Below, piece after piece: positions 16,585 through 24,564 of a DNA stretch of 27,966 nucleotides (its first letter is position 1; each line of letters begins with the position of its first letter). The position numbers were made by a program, and so were the translations under genes. A model generated the notes under the pieces. The model was not told the DNA's origin. It made no database searches and saw only the letters and a list, made by a program, of their open reading frames with translations. Source of the stretch: Peptoniphilus sp. (GTDB taxonomy: Bacteria > Bacillota > Clostridia > Tissierellales > Peptoniphilaceae); assembly GCA_029983555.1 (NCBI GenBank), contig JASBZH010000010.1, positions 1-27,966 on the forward strand. Direction: 5' to 3'.

Positions 16585-17773
16585 TCTCAGACCTCCTCAA
16601 ATAATTAATTGCAAAAAATGAAGTTAAATCCAATGTGATATCAAAAATTTTTTCATCTACCATAAATTTCTTATTGTGCTGTGGTGCAAAATTGCCTCCG
16701 CCAACAGATATATAACATGCTGGAATTTCTTTAGAATAAAATCCAAAATCCTCTGCAGCAAGAATTGGCTCTCTTTTGTGCACAAGATCTATTGATTTAT
16801 CGTCCTTTAAACTGATGTAGTCTTTAGTAATATTATAAAAGTCGTCAGTAAAAGATTTTTCATTGATTACAGATGGATATCCACTGTTAAATATTACCTC
16901 TCCACTTACACTTAAGCATTCCACTTCACACTTAACTATACTTTTAATTTTTTCTTTGATAATATCTTTTGTGCTTTCTTTTGTTGTCCTTATCATTCCT
17001 TTGATCTTAAAATCTTCAGAAATAATATTGCTCGCAACTCCACCACTTGCTTGTCCAATAGTTACTGTAGCATTTTCAAATGGATCTAATTTTGAAACAA
17101 TCATATTTACTTTACTTATAATATTTGCACCTATTAGTATCGCATCGACTCCATCTTGAGGTCTTGCACTGTGAGAACTCTTGCCTTTTATAATTATTTC
17201 AAAAAATTCAGTCGTCGCTGTCCTAATTCCATAGCCATAAGATATATATCCCACATCTTCTGGCACCGAATGAAGTCCAAAAATCGCATCTACTTTGGGA
17301 TTTTCTAAAACTCCTTCTTCAATCATTTTCTTTGCGCCAGCCAAAGTTTCCTCTGCCGGTTGAAATATTAATTTTACATTGCCATTAAATTCATCTTTTA
17401 ATTCATTTAATATGTAGGCAACTCCCAATAAATTAGCTGTGTGAACGTCATGTCCACATGCGTGCATCACATTTTTTGTTTTAGATTTGAAATCTAAATT
17501 AGTCTCTTCGTTGATTGGAAGGGCGTCCATTTCCGCTCTAATTGCTAAAGTCTTTCCTTTATTTTTAGATTTAATATTGGCAACGACACCTGTATCCGCA
17601 ATTCTCTCTATGTCATTAATGCCAATTTCTTTTAATTCTTTTACAATTAATTCAGAAGTTTTAAACTCACAAAATCCGAGCTCAGGATTTTCGTGTATAT
17701 TTCTTCTAACTGAAATAACCTTATCCAAGTACTTATTTTTTAATTTGTCGATTTCATCTAATACGTCTTTCAT
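16574..17773 (-). CDS. M20 family amidohydrolase/peptidase
   Basis: A 399-residue M20D-type metallohydrolase of the HipO/N-acyl-L-amino acid amidohydrolase group. The metal-binding block HACGHDVH is at residues 104-111 (Cys106, His108), the acidic pair PAEET near 139-143 contains the catalytic Glu, and GLHSVPE and the C-terminal AAEDFGFY block are conserved. A lid domain carries GKSSHSARPQDG. Full family length. The ATG follows AGAGGTG. It is first in an operon with YjiH and lies directly behind a MerR-type promoter. The likely reaction is release of an amino acid from an N-acyl or dipeptide substrate in the cytoplasm. The exact substrate is unknown. Confidence 0.93.
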   Translation of the reverse strand: MKDVLDEIDKLKNKYLDKVISVRRNIHENPELGFCEFKTSELIVKELKEIGINDIERIADTGVVANIKSKNKGKTLAIRAEMDALPINEETNLDFKSKTKNVMHACGHDVHTANLLGVAYILNELKDEFNGNVKLIFQPAEETLAGAKKMIEEGVLENPKVDAIFGLHSVPEDVGYISYGYGIRTATTEFFEIIIKGKSSHSARPQDGVDAILIGANIISKVNMIVSKLDPFENATVTIGQASGGVASNIISEDFKIKGMIRTTKESTKDIIKEKIKSIVKCEVECLSVSGEVIFNSGYPSVINEKSFTDDFYNITKDYISLKDDKSIDLVHKREPILAAEDFGFYSKEIPACYISVGGGNFAPQHNKKFMVDEKIFDITLDLTSFFAINYLRRSENGR

Positions 17774-17804
17774 TTAGCACCTCTATATCTTATTATCTAA
17801 GTAA

Positions 17805-17836
17805 ATTATATAAGGTTATAGTGGCTATAATGTCAA
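17805..17836 (-). promoter_or_regulatory. MerR-type promoter and operator of the M20/YjiH operon
   Basis: On the minus strand, a perfect TTGACA (complement of 17831-17836) and a perfect TATAAT (complement of 17805-17810) are separated by 20 bp, longer than the standard 17. Inside the spacer is a perfect dyad, TTATAG-3-CTATAA (17816-17830), beside the -35 box. Over-long spacer plus spacer dyad is the classic layout of promoters activated by MerR proteins, and the adjacent upstream gene is a MerR-family regulator. The -35 begins four bases past that gene's stop. Confidence 0.8.
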
Positions 17837-17839
17837 GCA

Positions 17840-18655
17840 CTATTTGCTTATTATAGGGATTTGTATTTCTGTAATAAAATTATTTGGATCACTGGAAAGT
17901 TTAATATCAATATCAGCAACTTCCATTGAAAAATCTCCTATTTTTAAATTTTCTCTTTTCACATAATCTAAAATCTTTAAATAACTTTTTTTGATATCTT
18001 TGTAATTTCCCTTGTGATAAATGCAGGCAAATTCACCCGCCTCTACTTTAACGGTCTTGTGAGCGACTTTATTATCCTGCAACATAAAAATTCCATTGTA
18101 TAAATCGAGATTTCTCGACAATAAGTTTTCTCTATTTATTACTGTTCCGAGATTTTCAACTTTTAAATCTTTATAGCTTTTCATATCTTGATACATTTTA
18201 TAAATTAAATTTTCTATTTCTCTTCGAAGTTCTAAATAAGAAAAATTTTTCTTTACCAAATATAAATTTCTCTGTTCGATAAATTTGATTTTAACTTCGC
18301 TATTTTCTTCTGATAAAAAGCACTGTTCGATTTGAAAAATTTTCTCTTTTAAAATCTTATTTAATCTCTCTAACTCCCTCATCTCATCTTCTACATTTTT
18401 ATTTTTTGCACTAAGTATTTCATATAAATTATTTAAATTTTTATTTTCTTTGTATTTTATTATGTCTTTTAAAGAAACTCCTATTTCCTTTAAAAATAAA
18501 ATACTTCTAAGGTCGTGTATTTGCTCCTGCAAATAATATCTATAATTATTTTCCTCTCTTCCCATGGGAGAGAACAATTTAATTGAATCATAGTACCTCA
18601 AAGTTTGAGTAGATATATTAAATATTTCCGCCATCTGGCCGATTGTATATTTCAT
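17840..18655 (-). CDS. MerR family regulator with GyrI-like effector domain (BmrR-like)
   Basis: A 271-residue transcriptional regulator. The N-terminal winged helix (residues 1-70) has the MerR pattern TIGQMAEIFNISTQTLRYYD, followed by a dimerising coiled coil (about 75-115). The rest, about 120-271, resembles the GyrI-like/BmrR effector-binding domain, ending in the EIQIPI strand that holds the conserved acidic residue in this fold. This class binds hydrophobic or cationic small molecules and untwists promoters with over-long spacers. The ATG follows AGAGGAG. Such a promoter starts just after its stop, so the M20/YjiH operon is the likely target; it may also read through into that operon. 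Confidence 0.92.
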   Translation of the reverse strand: MKYTIGQMAEIFNISTQTLRYYDSIKLFSPMGREENNYRYYLQEQIHDLRSILFLKEIGVSLKDIIKYKENKNLNNLYEILSAKNKNVEDEMRELERLNKILKEKIFQIEQCFLSEENSEVKIKFIEQRNLYLVKKNFSYLELRREIENLIYKMYQDMKSYKDLKVENLGTVINRENLLSRNLDLYNGIFMLQDNKVAHKTVKVEAGEFACIYHKGNYKDIKKSYLKILDYVKRENLKIGDFSMEVADIDIKLSSDPNNFITEIQIPIISK

Positions 18656-18688
18656 GTTTTTCTCCTCTAAATTATTTAATAATCTTTA

Positions 18689-18734
18689 TAAAAAAATAAC
18701 TCATCGATCATATCGCAAAATCAATGAGTTATTT
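18689..18734 (-). terminator. Terminator of the glutathione-transferase-like gene
   Basis: The 11-bp arms AAATAACTCAT (18694-18704) and ATGAGTTATTT (18724-18734) are perfectly complementary and are followed on the minus strand by a long T run (the stem's own last T residues plus the complement of 18689-18693). It lies 24 bases past the gene's stop. Confidence 0.8.
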
Positions 18735-18758
18735 CATGATATTTTATCTTTTATAAAA

Positions 18759-19712
18759 TTATAAAGTAAAGTCTAGTATTGGTCCCTCTGGAACTATTTG
18801 ATTTGGATTTATCATAGTGTGAGATCTGTAGTAGTGATTCTTTATGTGATTTAGGTTTACAGTTTCTTTTACTCCATCCATATTGTAAATCTCTCTTGTA
18901 TATCTCCAAAGATTTTCATAGCTTGTAAGAGCTCTCAAGTTGCACTTGAAGTGACCGAAGTAGACTGAGTCAAATCTAACTAGTGTAGTAAAAAGTCTTA
19001 TGTCTGCCTCTGTAAATCTATCGCCAACTAAAAATTTGTTGTCTTTAAGTCTTTCTTCCAACATATCTAGAGTTTTAAATATATTTTTAACTTCTTTTTC
19101 ATATACTGATTGTTCTGTCGCAAATCCTGCCTTGTAAACTCCGTTGTTTACATTATTATAGACAATTTCATTTATTTCGTCTATTTCTTTTCTGTACTCT
19201 TGTGGATAAAAATTGCCTTCTTTTGCTCCCAAATCATCAAATGCCTCATTAAATATTCGAATTATTTCAGACGACTCGTTATTTACAATTTTTTCTCTCT
19301 TCTTGTCATATAAAACTGGAACTGTGACTCTTCCTGTATAATTTGGGTTAGATTTAGTGTAGACTTCATATAGATATTTAAATCCGTTTACCTTATCTTC
19401 GGTTGCGCCTTCATATCCGCCAAACTCCCATCCATTTTCAAACATCAATGGACTTACTATAGACATGTCGATTAAATCTTCAAGGCCCTTTAATTTTCTC
19501 GCAATTAAAACTCTAGATGCCCAAGGACAAGCATAGGAAATGTAGAGATGATATCTTCCCTTTTCTGCTGGAAAAGTCTCTCTATCTTCAAACTTTTCTC
19601 CATCTTTTGTAATCCAATCTCTAAAAGAAGAATCTTTTCTTACAAATTTTCCACCAGTCTTCTTTGTATCATACCACTTGTCTTGCCATTTGCCTTCAAC
19701 TAATAATCCCAT
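18759..19712 (-). CDS. Glutathionyl-hydroquinone reductase-like protein (Xi-class GST)
   Basis: A 317-residue glutathione S-transferase superfamily protein of the Xi class (YqjG/PcpF/Ecm4 type). The active-site Cys is in YACPWASR (Cys62). TVPVLYD and NNESSEII are the glutathione-binding block, and the C-terminal all-helical domain contains DRFTEADIRLFTTLVRFD. Length fits the class. These enzymes reduce glutathionyl-hydroquinones using glutathione. The start is fixed by a near-perfect GAGGAGG. The protein is unusual for a strict anaerobe of this type, where glutathione itself may be absent, so the true thiol partner is uncertain. It stands as a single-gene unit. Confidence 0.9.
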   Translation of the reverse strand: MGLLVEGKWQDKWYDTKKTGGKFVRKDSSFRDWITKDGEKFEDRETFPAEKGRYHLYISYACPWASRVLIARKLKGLEDLIDMSIVSPLMFENGWEFGGYEGATEDKVNGFKYLYEVYTKSNPNYTGRVTVPVLYDKKREKIVNNESSEIIRIFNEAFDDLGAKEGNFYPQEYRKEIDEINEIVYNNVNNGVYKAGFATEQSVYEKEVKNIFKTLDMLEERLKDNKFLVGDRFTEADIRLFTTLVRFDSVYFGHFKCNLRALTSYENLWRYTREIYNMDGVKETVNLNHIKNHYYRSHTMINPNQIVPEGPILDFTL

Positions 19713-19771
19713 AATTCCTCCTCGTTTATCTAAATATCCTATTTTATTTAATACCCTATTGATAAAAAGAA

Positions 19772-19805
19772 AAAAACTAAATCTAAATTAGAAGTTATAT
19801 AGATT
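19772..19805 (-). terminator. Weak candidate terminator after the tRNA-binding protein gene
   Basis: A 6-bp stem (AATCTA 19780-19785, TAGATT 19800-19805) with a 14-base loop, followed on the minus strand by TAG and seven T. The stem is AT-rich and short, so this is tentative. Confidence 0.35.
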
Positions 19806-19819
19806 ATTTAAATGTAGAT

Positions 19820-20170
19820 TTATCCAACTCTCGTTCCATTTGGAACTTCTTTTTCGGGCACTGCCAAAACTGGTGTGATTTTATCTTCATAACCAATGTC
19901 AAATAACATTCCCTCTGACTCTATTCCAAAAATTTTTCTAGGCTTTAAATTCACCACAAATAAAGCTTGCTTTCCCTCAACTTCTTTTTTGGGATCATCT
20001 CTTTCTTCTTTCATTCCACATAAAATTGTCCTCTTAAAATCTTTAAAATCAACAGTAAATTTTACAAGTTTATCAGAGCCTTCAACATCTTCTACGAGTT
20101 CAATCGTTCCAACTCTTATATCAATTTTATCTAAAACATCAATGTCAATTGTATCTTTAACTTTTGCCAC
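19820..20170 (-). CDS. Trbp111/MetG C-terminal-like tRNA-binding protein
   Basis: A 116-residue OB-fold protein matching the stand-alone tRNA-binding domain found at the C-terminus of methionyl-tRNA synthetase (Trbp111). Diagnostic blocks are DKIDIRVGTIELVED near residue 14, a central SDKLVKFTVD strand, and NLKPRKIFGIESEGML around residue 75. It probably binds tRNA as a dimer. The start is GTG, supported by AAGGAGAG six bases upstream. The gene is alone, with no synthetase nearby. CsaA is a related fold but the NLKPRK-GIESEGM pattern fits MetG beta better. Confidence 0.9.
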   Translation of the reverse strand: MAKVKDTIDIDVLDKIDIRVGTIELVEDVEGSDKLVKFTVDFKDFKRTILCGMKEERDDPKKEVEGKQALFVVNLKPRKIFGIESEGMLFDIGYEDKITPVLAVPEKEVPNGTRVG

Positions 20171-20235
20171 TTTATCTCTCCTTTTAATCTTTATATATAC
20201 TTTAACACAAATTCTATTTTCTATCTCTATTGTAT

Positions 20236-20248
20236 TTAACCGTGTTAA
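20236..20248. promoter_or_regulatory. Dyad in the pyruvate oxidase upstream region
   Basis: A perfect inverted repeat TTAAC-CGT-GTTAA lies about 115 bases upstream of the pyruvate oxidase start, in the 190-base divergent gap. It could be an operator for either gene. I could not place a convincing promoter beside it, and it does not match a Rex, CcpA or PerR site well. Confidence 0.3.
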
Positions 20249-20360
20249 TAGCTTAGATGTGATTAAACTTAAACCACCCGGGTATTTTAATAATGAATGT
20301 GTTTATTAAATACAAATATTACCAAAGAAAAATATTAGATTGTAAAGGAAGAGATAAATT

Positions 20361-22106
20361 ATGAAAATAACAGCAGCTGAAGCTTTATTAAAAGAATTGA
20401 AACTTTGGGGAATTGATCACGTATACGGAATACCCGGCTCTTCCCTAAATGGTATGATGAACGCCCTTAGAAAAGAAGATGAAGATGGCGTTAAGTATAT
20501 TCAAGTTAGGCACGAATCTGCAGGCGCCATGGCGGCAAGTGCAGAGTATAAATTGTCTGGCAATATCGGAGTTGCTTTTGGATCAGGCGGTCCTGGTTCA
20601 ACTAATCTTACAAATGGACTTTTCGATGCGCTAATGGATGGCTCACCAATGCTTGCAATTGTCGCACAATCTGATTCAATAAATCAAAACACCCACGCAT
20701 TTCAAGAAAGAGAGATGCTTCCGTTTTTCGACAGCGTTTCAGTTTACAATGCCAAAGCTGTGAATGGAGATAAAATTCCATATATGGTTAACGATGCAAT
20801 AAGAACTGCCTTTGAGAAAAAAGGACCTGCAGTCTTAATACTTCACAACGACTTTATGGAAGAAGAGGTTGAATACGAACCTTCAGAAGGATCTGTAAAA
20901 GAAATCCCAAAACAAAAACATTTTGAAATTGACAAAAATAAAATTAAATCTATCGCAGAAGAAATAGTAAATGCAAAAAGGCCAATGCTATATTTGGGAC
21001 TTGGAGTCAAAGGATACCAAGAAAAAGCAATTGAAGTTTCTAAAAGGTTTAACCTTCCAGTTGTAACTACTGCACCATCTATTGGAACATCTTTTCCAGC
21101 AAATCACGAAAACTTCATGGGTGCTTTTGGAAGACTAGGCACAAAACCTGCATTTGAACTAATTAATAATGCAGACCTCATAATCTTTGTCGGATCATCT
21201 CACCCATTTGCAAGATACTGGCCAAAAGATATAAAGGTAATTCAAGTGAATAGTTCGTTTAGAGAAATTGGAAGACAGCTAAAAGCTTACGACTCTATAG
21301 TTTCTGACTCCGGCGACTTCTTTGATGCACTTTTGGAAACAAATTTAAAAAGAGAAGACGACAGTTTCTTAAAAGCTGCAAGAAAAGACATGAAAGCGTG
21401 GAATGAATATTTAGAAAAACAAGCAGACAGAGAAGGCGACGTAATATATTATGAATCTGTCTTGAGAAAAGTTAAAGAATATTCAGAAAAAGACGCAATC
21501 TATACTCTTGGAATAGGAAACAACAAAGCTCACGCCATAAGAATACTTCCTCTATATGGAGATCACAAATTTACAATGTCATCTTGGTTTGCGACTTTGG
21601 GATATTCAACTCCAGCAGCAATTGGAGCATATTTAGAATATCCAGATAGACAAATATTTTCAGTAGTAGGCGACGGCGGTTTTGCAATGAATAACCAAGA
21701 GATTTTAACTCAAGCAAAATACAAAATGCCAATTATAAATGTAGTCATAACAGACCAAACCTACGGATTTATAAAACACTCACAACTCGGCGGTTTTAAA
21801 GACGAATTTGGAGTAGATATCCAAGATGCAGATTGGTCAAAAGTTGGAGAGGGCCTGGGCGCAATTTCATTTAAAGCAGATACTAAAGAAGAATTAGAAA
21901 ACGCATTTAAAGAAGCCATAAAGTTAAATAAAGAAGGAAACAAAAAGCCAATTTTAATTGACGCTCACGTAGTCTATGAAGATCCACTCGACACAGCAAA
22001 CATGAAACTCGACAGAAATAAATTTTCAGATAGCGAAATCGACGAATATCTAAAAGAAAATAATCTAGAAGGTCAAGTGATTTTGCAAGACTTATTGGAA
22101 AAATAA
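20361..22106 (+). CDS. Pyruvate oxidase (acetyl phosphate- and H2O2-forming)
   Basis: A 581-residue thiamine diphosphate and FAD enzyme of the lactobacillal Pox/SpxB type, which converts pyruvate, phosphate and O2 to acetyl phosphate, CO2 and H2O2. The TPP-activating Glu is Glu52 (VRHESAGAMAA), a Gly-rich GSGGPGSTN loop follows, and the Mg-TPP motif is GDGGF (437-441) with TDQTYGFIK (464-472). The middle domain (about 185-340) is the FAD-binding type. Similarity to Pox is stronger than to acetolactate synthase. The start follows AAGGAAGAG. It is monocistronic with its own terminator. Catalase is encoded about 5 kb away. Confidence 0.9.
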   Translation: MKITAAEALLKELKLWGIDHVYGIPGSSLNGMMNALRKEDEDGVKYIQVRHESAGAMAASAEYKLSGNIGVAFGSGGPGSTNLTNGLFDALMDGSPMLAIVAQSDSINQNTHAFQEREMLPFFDSVSVYNAKAVNGDKIPYMVNDAIRTAFEKKGPAVLILHNDFMEEEVEYEPSEGSVKEIPKQKHFEIDKNKIKSIAEEIVNAKRPMLYLGLGVKGYQEKAIEVSKRFNLPVVTTAPSIGTSFPANHENFMGAFGRLGTKPAFELINNADLIIFVGSSHPFARYWPKDIKVIQVNSSFREIGRQLKAYDSIVSDSGDFFDALLETNLKREDDSFLKAARKDMKAWNEYLEKQADREGDVIYYESVLRKVKEYSEKDAIYTLGIGNNKAHAIRILPLYGDHKFTMSSWFATLGYSTPAAIGAYLEYPDRQIFSVVGDGGFAMNNQEILTQAKYKMPIINVVITDQTYGFIKHSQLGGFKDEFGVDIQDADWSKVGEGLGAISFKADTKEELENAFKEAIKLNKEGNKKPILIDAHVVYEDPLDTANMKLDRNKFSDSEIDEYLKENNLEGQVILQDLLEK

Positions 22107-22121
22107 AATTATCTATAATAA

Positions 22122-22156
22122 AGCCAGAATAGGTCCACACCCGTTCTGGCTTTTTT
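22122..22156 (+). terminator. Terminator of the pyruvate oxidase gene
   Basis: The perfect stem AGCCAGAA (22122-22129) and TTCTGGCT (22144-22151) is followed by six T. It lies 15 bases past the stop and between convergent genes; the minus-strand side lacks a strong T run. Confidence 0.9.
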
Positions 22157-22165
22157 ATATAAACA

Positions 22166-22732
22166 TCACTCAGATTTAAAAACTTTTCCCTGAAATATCC
22201 AAATAATTGCAACAAAAGTATAAATTAAATAAGATACAACTGTAAATTTTAGTGCAAAAATTGTCGCAATTATATATGCAATTATAGAAAATTTTGCCTT
22301 AGAATCCTTAAAAGTTCCCTTGCCAGAATTTAAATCGTAATCGCTAATTTTAATAACTTCTCTTTGCAAATAAAAATAACTGCAAGCACAGATTAAAAGA
22401 ATAATTCCATAAAACATAGTCGGCCACTTTTCAAAGGGATTAAAACCAACCCACTCCGTCGCCATAGGTATAAGAGTTATAGAAAATAGCCACAATAAAT
22501 TTTTCCACAAGACTTTTCTCGAAACATAGTCCAAATTGCCAAACATGTGGTGATGATTGACCCAGTATATGCCGACATATACATAACTTAAAATATACGC
22601 GAGAAAATTCGCAGAAATTCCCCTCAAAGACAAAAATTCTGGAGACTGCGGTATCTCTAATTTTAAAACCATAATCGTTATTACAATTGCCAAAACACCA
22701 TCACTAAAGGCAATCATCCTGTCTTTACTCAT
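22166..22732 (-). CDS. TMEM175 family potassium channel (DUF1211)
   Basis: A 188-residue six-helix membrane protein of the bacterial TMEM175 family, potassium-selective or leak channels that assemble as tetramers. The hallmark first helix is unmistakable: RMIAFSDGVLAIVITIMVL, with the conserved Phe-Ser-Asp (residues 9-11) and the hydrophobic Ile/Leu gate positions after it. Length fits the single-repeat bacterial form. The ATG follows a perfect AAGGAGG. It converges on the pyruvate oxidase gene and stands alone. Bacterial members are less selective for K+ than the lysosomal protein, so the exact ion is inferred. Confidence 0.92.
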   Translation of the reverse strand: MSKDRMIAFSDGVLAIVITIMVLKLEIPQSPEFLSLRGISANFLAYILSYVYVGIYWVNHHHMFGNLDYVSRKVLWKNLLWLFSITLIPMATEWVGFNPFEKWPTMFYGIILLICACSYFYLQREVIKISDYDLNSGKGTFKDSKAKFSIIAYIIATIFALKFTVVSYLIYTFVAIIWIFQGKVFKSE

Positions 22733-23062
22733 AAATCCTCCTTACATTAAAATATATTCTAAAATTTTATTAACACTCGGCTTATCAAGTTTTTTAAATA
22801 ACTAAAGTAAAGATTTCTATTTCGATTTTAATTATAATATATGCCCGTATAAAATCCGAAACCAAAGCTTTCATCTAAAAAAACAATAAAAACATTTAAA
22901 ATTTTATAATTTCATGCTCCTTTTAATTATAAAAAGAAAGCACAATCCTAAAGATATTTAAATCTACTTATATATAATAAAAATCTTTTTAAAATTATAT
23001 TTTAAACTGTAAAATATAATCGCACATTTTAAACTCATATACATTATATCATTCAAATAAAA
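22733..23062. other. Gene-free AT-rich spacer
   Basis: About 330 bases between the TMEM175 start and the terminator of the downstream ABC operon. It probably holds the TMEM175 promoter (a TATAAT on the minus strand near 22835). I see no reading frame or RNA structure of note. Confidence 0.5.
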
Positions 23063-23088
23063 AAAACAGCCCACACTAGAGCTGTTTT
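23058..23088 (-). terminator. Terminator of the BcrA-type ABC operon
   Basis: The perfect 8-bp stem AAAACAGC (23063-23070) and GCTGTTTT (23081-23088) is followed on the minus strand by a T run. It lies 23 bases past the TGA at 23111, the end of the extended permease frame, and about 210 bases past the internal stop at 23300, which supports 23111 as the original gene end. Confidence 0.85.
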
Positions 23089-23110
23089 CCACACAAAGTT
23101 TAGTATAATC

Positions 23111-23857
23111 TCACTTTAGTTCTGCCCTTTTAAAAATCTTATTTGCCAATAAAGTAAATACAATAAATATTATAGCTGCACTTATTATGATAAAAATATT
23201 TTCGATATTTGATAAATTTTCATAAACAACATATCTTATCTCAATTAGAGGTAAAAAATTTAATACTTTTACTTTGTCAAATAGACCTTCTGGTTTGCCT
23301 TAGGCCATTAGAAGTGAAAAGAAAAGTATATATATCGATGATAATGTCAAAGTTTTTCCTATATCTCGACAGATAAATGCGATTAAAATGCAAACTGAAT
23401 ACATTGCGCTATTTAATAGCACTGAGTAAAGTATTATTTTAATAATGTGAAGTATTCCATAAAAAATATTCGTACCAAATCCAAGTATTGGTATCATTCT
23501 TATACATCCAGCGAGCGGAAAAAATATTATAAAAAGATTGTATACAATTAAATATGATATGACTTTGCTAAAAAATATATCTCCTCTCGGCTTTCCAGAA
23601 TAAATATCATTATTTATAGTGCGATTTTTAAACTCTACTCCAAGTAGTGATGAAATAATTATAGTCGCAAGTATTACTATTATAGTTGAGTCAAAAGTCA
23701 TTGCATCAAATATCCCCACAGCATCACTTCTATTTTTTAGATCGAGTACATAGCCATTTGCTCCAAAAACTCCCATTAAAACAACGGCCAATAAGGACAA
23801 AAGAATATTTTTATTGTGTCTAATTTGATATAAGTCTTTTTTAATCAATCTTTTCAT
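23111..23857 (-). pseudogene. ABC-2 type permease interrupted by an in-frame stop
   Basis: The gene reads as a six-helix ABC-2 permease for 185 codons, then meets TAA at 23300-23302, and continues in the same frame for another 62 codons to TGA at 23111. The continuation is clearly coding: it holds a loop, a final hydrophobic helix and ends in KIFKRAELK, closely like the KYFEKCDLK end of the sister permease at 23866-24564. One C-to-T change (CAA to TAA) would explain the stop. The truncated 185-residue product would lack the last helix. The gene has a good AGGGGG ribosome binding site and is third in the operon. A base-calling error is the main alternative. Confidence 0.82.
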
Positions 23858-23865
23858 ATTTCCCC

Positions 23866-24564
23866 CTATTTTAAATCACATTTCTCAAAATATTTTCGTG
23901 CCACAAAATAAAAAATTATTAAGTACGCTAAAGCTACAATTATAGATTCAAAAATAGTAGTTTTATTTTCTATTAGTAGTCTCTCCTGCCCCAAAGGAAG
24001 TACGTGTGCGAGCAAAAGAGCTTTTTTAGAATTTAACAAAAATATCATCAAAAAGTACAGAGCAGTTGAAGCTACGAGAATGCCTCCCGAATTTTTTATC
24101 AAAAACGCCAAAAATGTAATCACGCTTATAAAAGAGCAATTTAAAAGAATAGTTATTAGAATTATAATTAGACCCTCAGAAAGAGAGTATTCATCTCCTA
24201 AACCTTTTGTAACCGAAAAAATAAGAATCACAATGATAGGCTGCAAAATTAAAATTAAATTTGAATAGATTAGCGTCACGAGAAACTCGACATTAAATAC
24301 ATCTTTTATATCGTGTCCAGATACAATATATCTATTAATCTGCCTATTCGAAAAATTTCCACCTATAAAAAGCGCAACAAATACATTTGCTACAATAAAT
24401 ACAAGGGACATATTGTAAAATGTTTGATATAAAGCAGTCGAGCCGTTATCTATATCACTATCGAGAAGTAAAACGGAACTAATTATAATAGAAACAATTA
24501 TTAGAAATATATTTTTTCTGTCTTTTTTTAGTTGAAAAAACTCTGCTCTTAAGACATCTTTCAT
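23866..24564 (-). CDS. ABC-2 type permease (BcrB/lantibiotic-immunity-like)
   Basis: A 232-residue membrane protein with six hydrophobic helices, the usual layout of permeases paired with BcrA-type ATPases. The N-terminus MKDVLRAEFFQLKKDRKNIF, followed by a helix, is typical, as is NRQINRYIVSGHDIKDVF, the family's coupling segment after helix 2. The start overlaps the ATPase stop as ATGA, giving translational coupling. A second permease follows nine bases downstream but is interrupted. Such transporters remove or sense bacitracin, lantibiotics or other membrane peptides; the substrate cannot be assigned, and no two-component system is adjacent. Confidence 0.88.
   Translation of the reverse strand: MKDVLRAEFFQLKKDRKNIFLIIVSIIISSVLLLDSDIDNGSTALYQTFYNMSLVFIVANVFVALFIGGNFSNRQINRYIVSGHDIKDVFNVEFLVTLIYSNLILILQPIIVILIFSVTKGLGDEYSLSEGLIIILITILLNCSFISVITFLAFLIKNSGGILVASTALYFLMIFLLNSKKALLLAHVLPLGQERLLIENKTTIFESIIVALAYLIIFYFVARKYFEKCDLK

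Noticed and set aside
19896..20309. Plus-strand open frame of 137 codons opposite the tRNA-binding protein gene
   Set aside because: It is antisense to a well-supported gene, has Ser/Thr-rich low-complexity content, lacks a ribosome binding site and matches no family.
23300..23302. Stop codon readthrough or reassignment as explanation of the permease TAA
   Set aside because: TAA is used as the normal terminating codon of many intact genes here, and there is no recoding signal around the site; mutation or base error is simpler.
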